A stretch of DNA of 64,000 bases. It comes from Orychophragmus violaceus (taxonomy: Eukaryota; Streptophyta; Magnoliopsida; Brassicales; Brassicaceae). The stretch is taken from the NCBI GenBank assembly GCA_030180135.1, contig CM058238.1, positions 44,295,765 through 44,359,764 on the forward strand. The letters run 5' to 3'. Below, piece by piece: positions 63,330 to 64,000 of the stretch (position 1 is its first letter; each line of letters opens with the position of its first letter). Below the pieces are notes generated by a model, which was not told the origin of the DNA, made no database searches, and worked only from the letters and a program-made list of their open reading frames with translations. The position numbers and the translations under genes were made by a program.

Positions 63330-64000
63330 CAAAACTTCTTGAAACATATATGTCATGGATTGGTGAATTTCGGTAAAGTAAGACAACAATAAGTAAGTTT
63401 TTGTATGTTCCTAAAGGTAGAATTAGAAGCATTTTATACAAGTTTATGTTTGTTTGTAACACCCCTAAGTAACCCTTCTAAGAGACTAGAAAGAAACTTT
63501 GATCTTCGAAAAGTTCCTATGAGAATCCTAAATAAAACATTTTAACCAAAATATCTTGAAACATATATGTCATGGATTGGAGAATTTAGGTGAGGTAGGA
63601 CAACTATAAGTAAGTTTTTGTATGCTCCTAAAGGTAGAATGAGAAGCATTTTATACAAGTTTATGTTCGTTTGTAACACACCTAAGTAACCCTTCTAAAT
63701 GACTAGAAAGACACTTTGATCTTCTAAAATGTCCAATGAGAATCCTTAACAAAACTTTTTAAACTAAATTTCTTGAAACATATGTGTCATGGATTGGAGA
63801 ATTTAGGTGATGTAAGACAACTATAAATAAGTTTTTGTATGCTCCTAAAGGTAGAATGAGAAGCATGTTGTAATGTTTTTGTTCGTTCGTAACGCCACTA
63901 AGTAACCTCTCTAAAAGACTAGAAAGAAACTTTTATCTTCTAAAAGGTCCTATGAGATCCTAAATAAAACTTTTTAACCAAAACTTCTTGAAACATATAT

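Larger units (their letters stand above)
52185..64000 (+). repeat. Satellite array, right flank (irregular)
   Basis: A monomers start at 52185, 53096, 54179, 54828, 55694, 56343, 56992, 57544, 58193, 58842, 59539, 60600, 61235, 62101, 62748 and 63357. Spacings are 911, 1083, 649, 866, 649, 649, 552, 649, 649, 697, 1061, 635, 866, 647 and 609; the last unit runs off the window in register. Tetramers at 54828 and 61235 carry the late-breakpoint B/A hybrid typical of the left flank. The 1083-bp unit at 53096 contains a C-head/A-tail hybrid (switch near 53670). Irregular lengths come from local deletions and scrambled patches. No gene is seen. Confidence 0.95.

Noticed and set aside
1..64000. CRISPR array
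   Set aside because: There are no unique spacers; the whole 217-bp unit repeats, and the window is eukaryotic.

Overview
The window is eukaryotic, most likely nuclear DNA of a flowering plant. Apart from one transposon it is a single tandem satellite array. The plant call rests on the transposon, a Ty1/Copia LTR retrotransposon with the plant-type primer binding site TGGTATCAGAGC, a plant-style single Gag-Pol ORF and a telo-box (AAACCCTA) in its LTR. The gag N-terminus reminds me of Brassicaceae Copia elements, but that is from memory and weak. No host gene, tRNA or rRNA is visible. The array could be centromeric, pericentromeric or another heterochromatic block; sequence alone does not decide this.

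Satellite. The AT-rich monomer is about 217 bp and has three diverged types: A (217 bp), B (217 bp) and C (215 bp). They are arranged head to tail on the + strand as a 649-bp A-B-C higher-order repeat. Counting monomers from the GGATTGG motif, I followed the register through the whole window: A-type starts fall at 78, 511, 1377, 2026 ... 13710, resume at 19488 after the transposon, and continue to 63357. Insertions of one or two hybrid monomers turn some trimers into tetramers (866 bp) or pentamers (about 1083 bp).

Layout. 1-13712: left flank, variable, tri- and tetramers mixed. 13713-19485: intact Copia element, 5773 bp, LTRs 522 bp each with no difference found by eye, 5-bp target duplication ATGGA, one 1468-codon Gag-Pol ORF. 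19486-24250: left-flank satellite continues. 24251-52184: homogeneous core of 29 trimers, 8 tetramers and 2 pentamers (27934 bp). 52185-64000: right flank, with several scrambled or truncated monomers.

The most interesting structure is the layering. Hybrid B/A monomers in the core all share one early crossover interval, while B/A hybrids in both flanks use a different, late interval. The two flanks also share rare variants that the core lacks. This looks like a young core that expanded inside an older array and pushed its halves apart. The left flank also carries nested block duplications (2164, 3030 and 1515 bp), and the Copia element sits inside one 1515-bp heptamer copy, so it is younger than that amplification.
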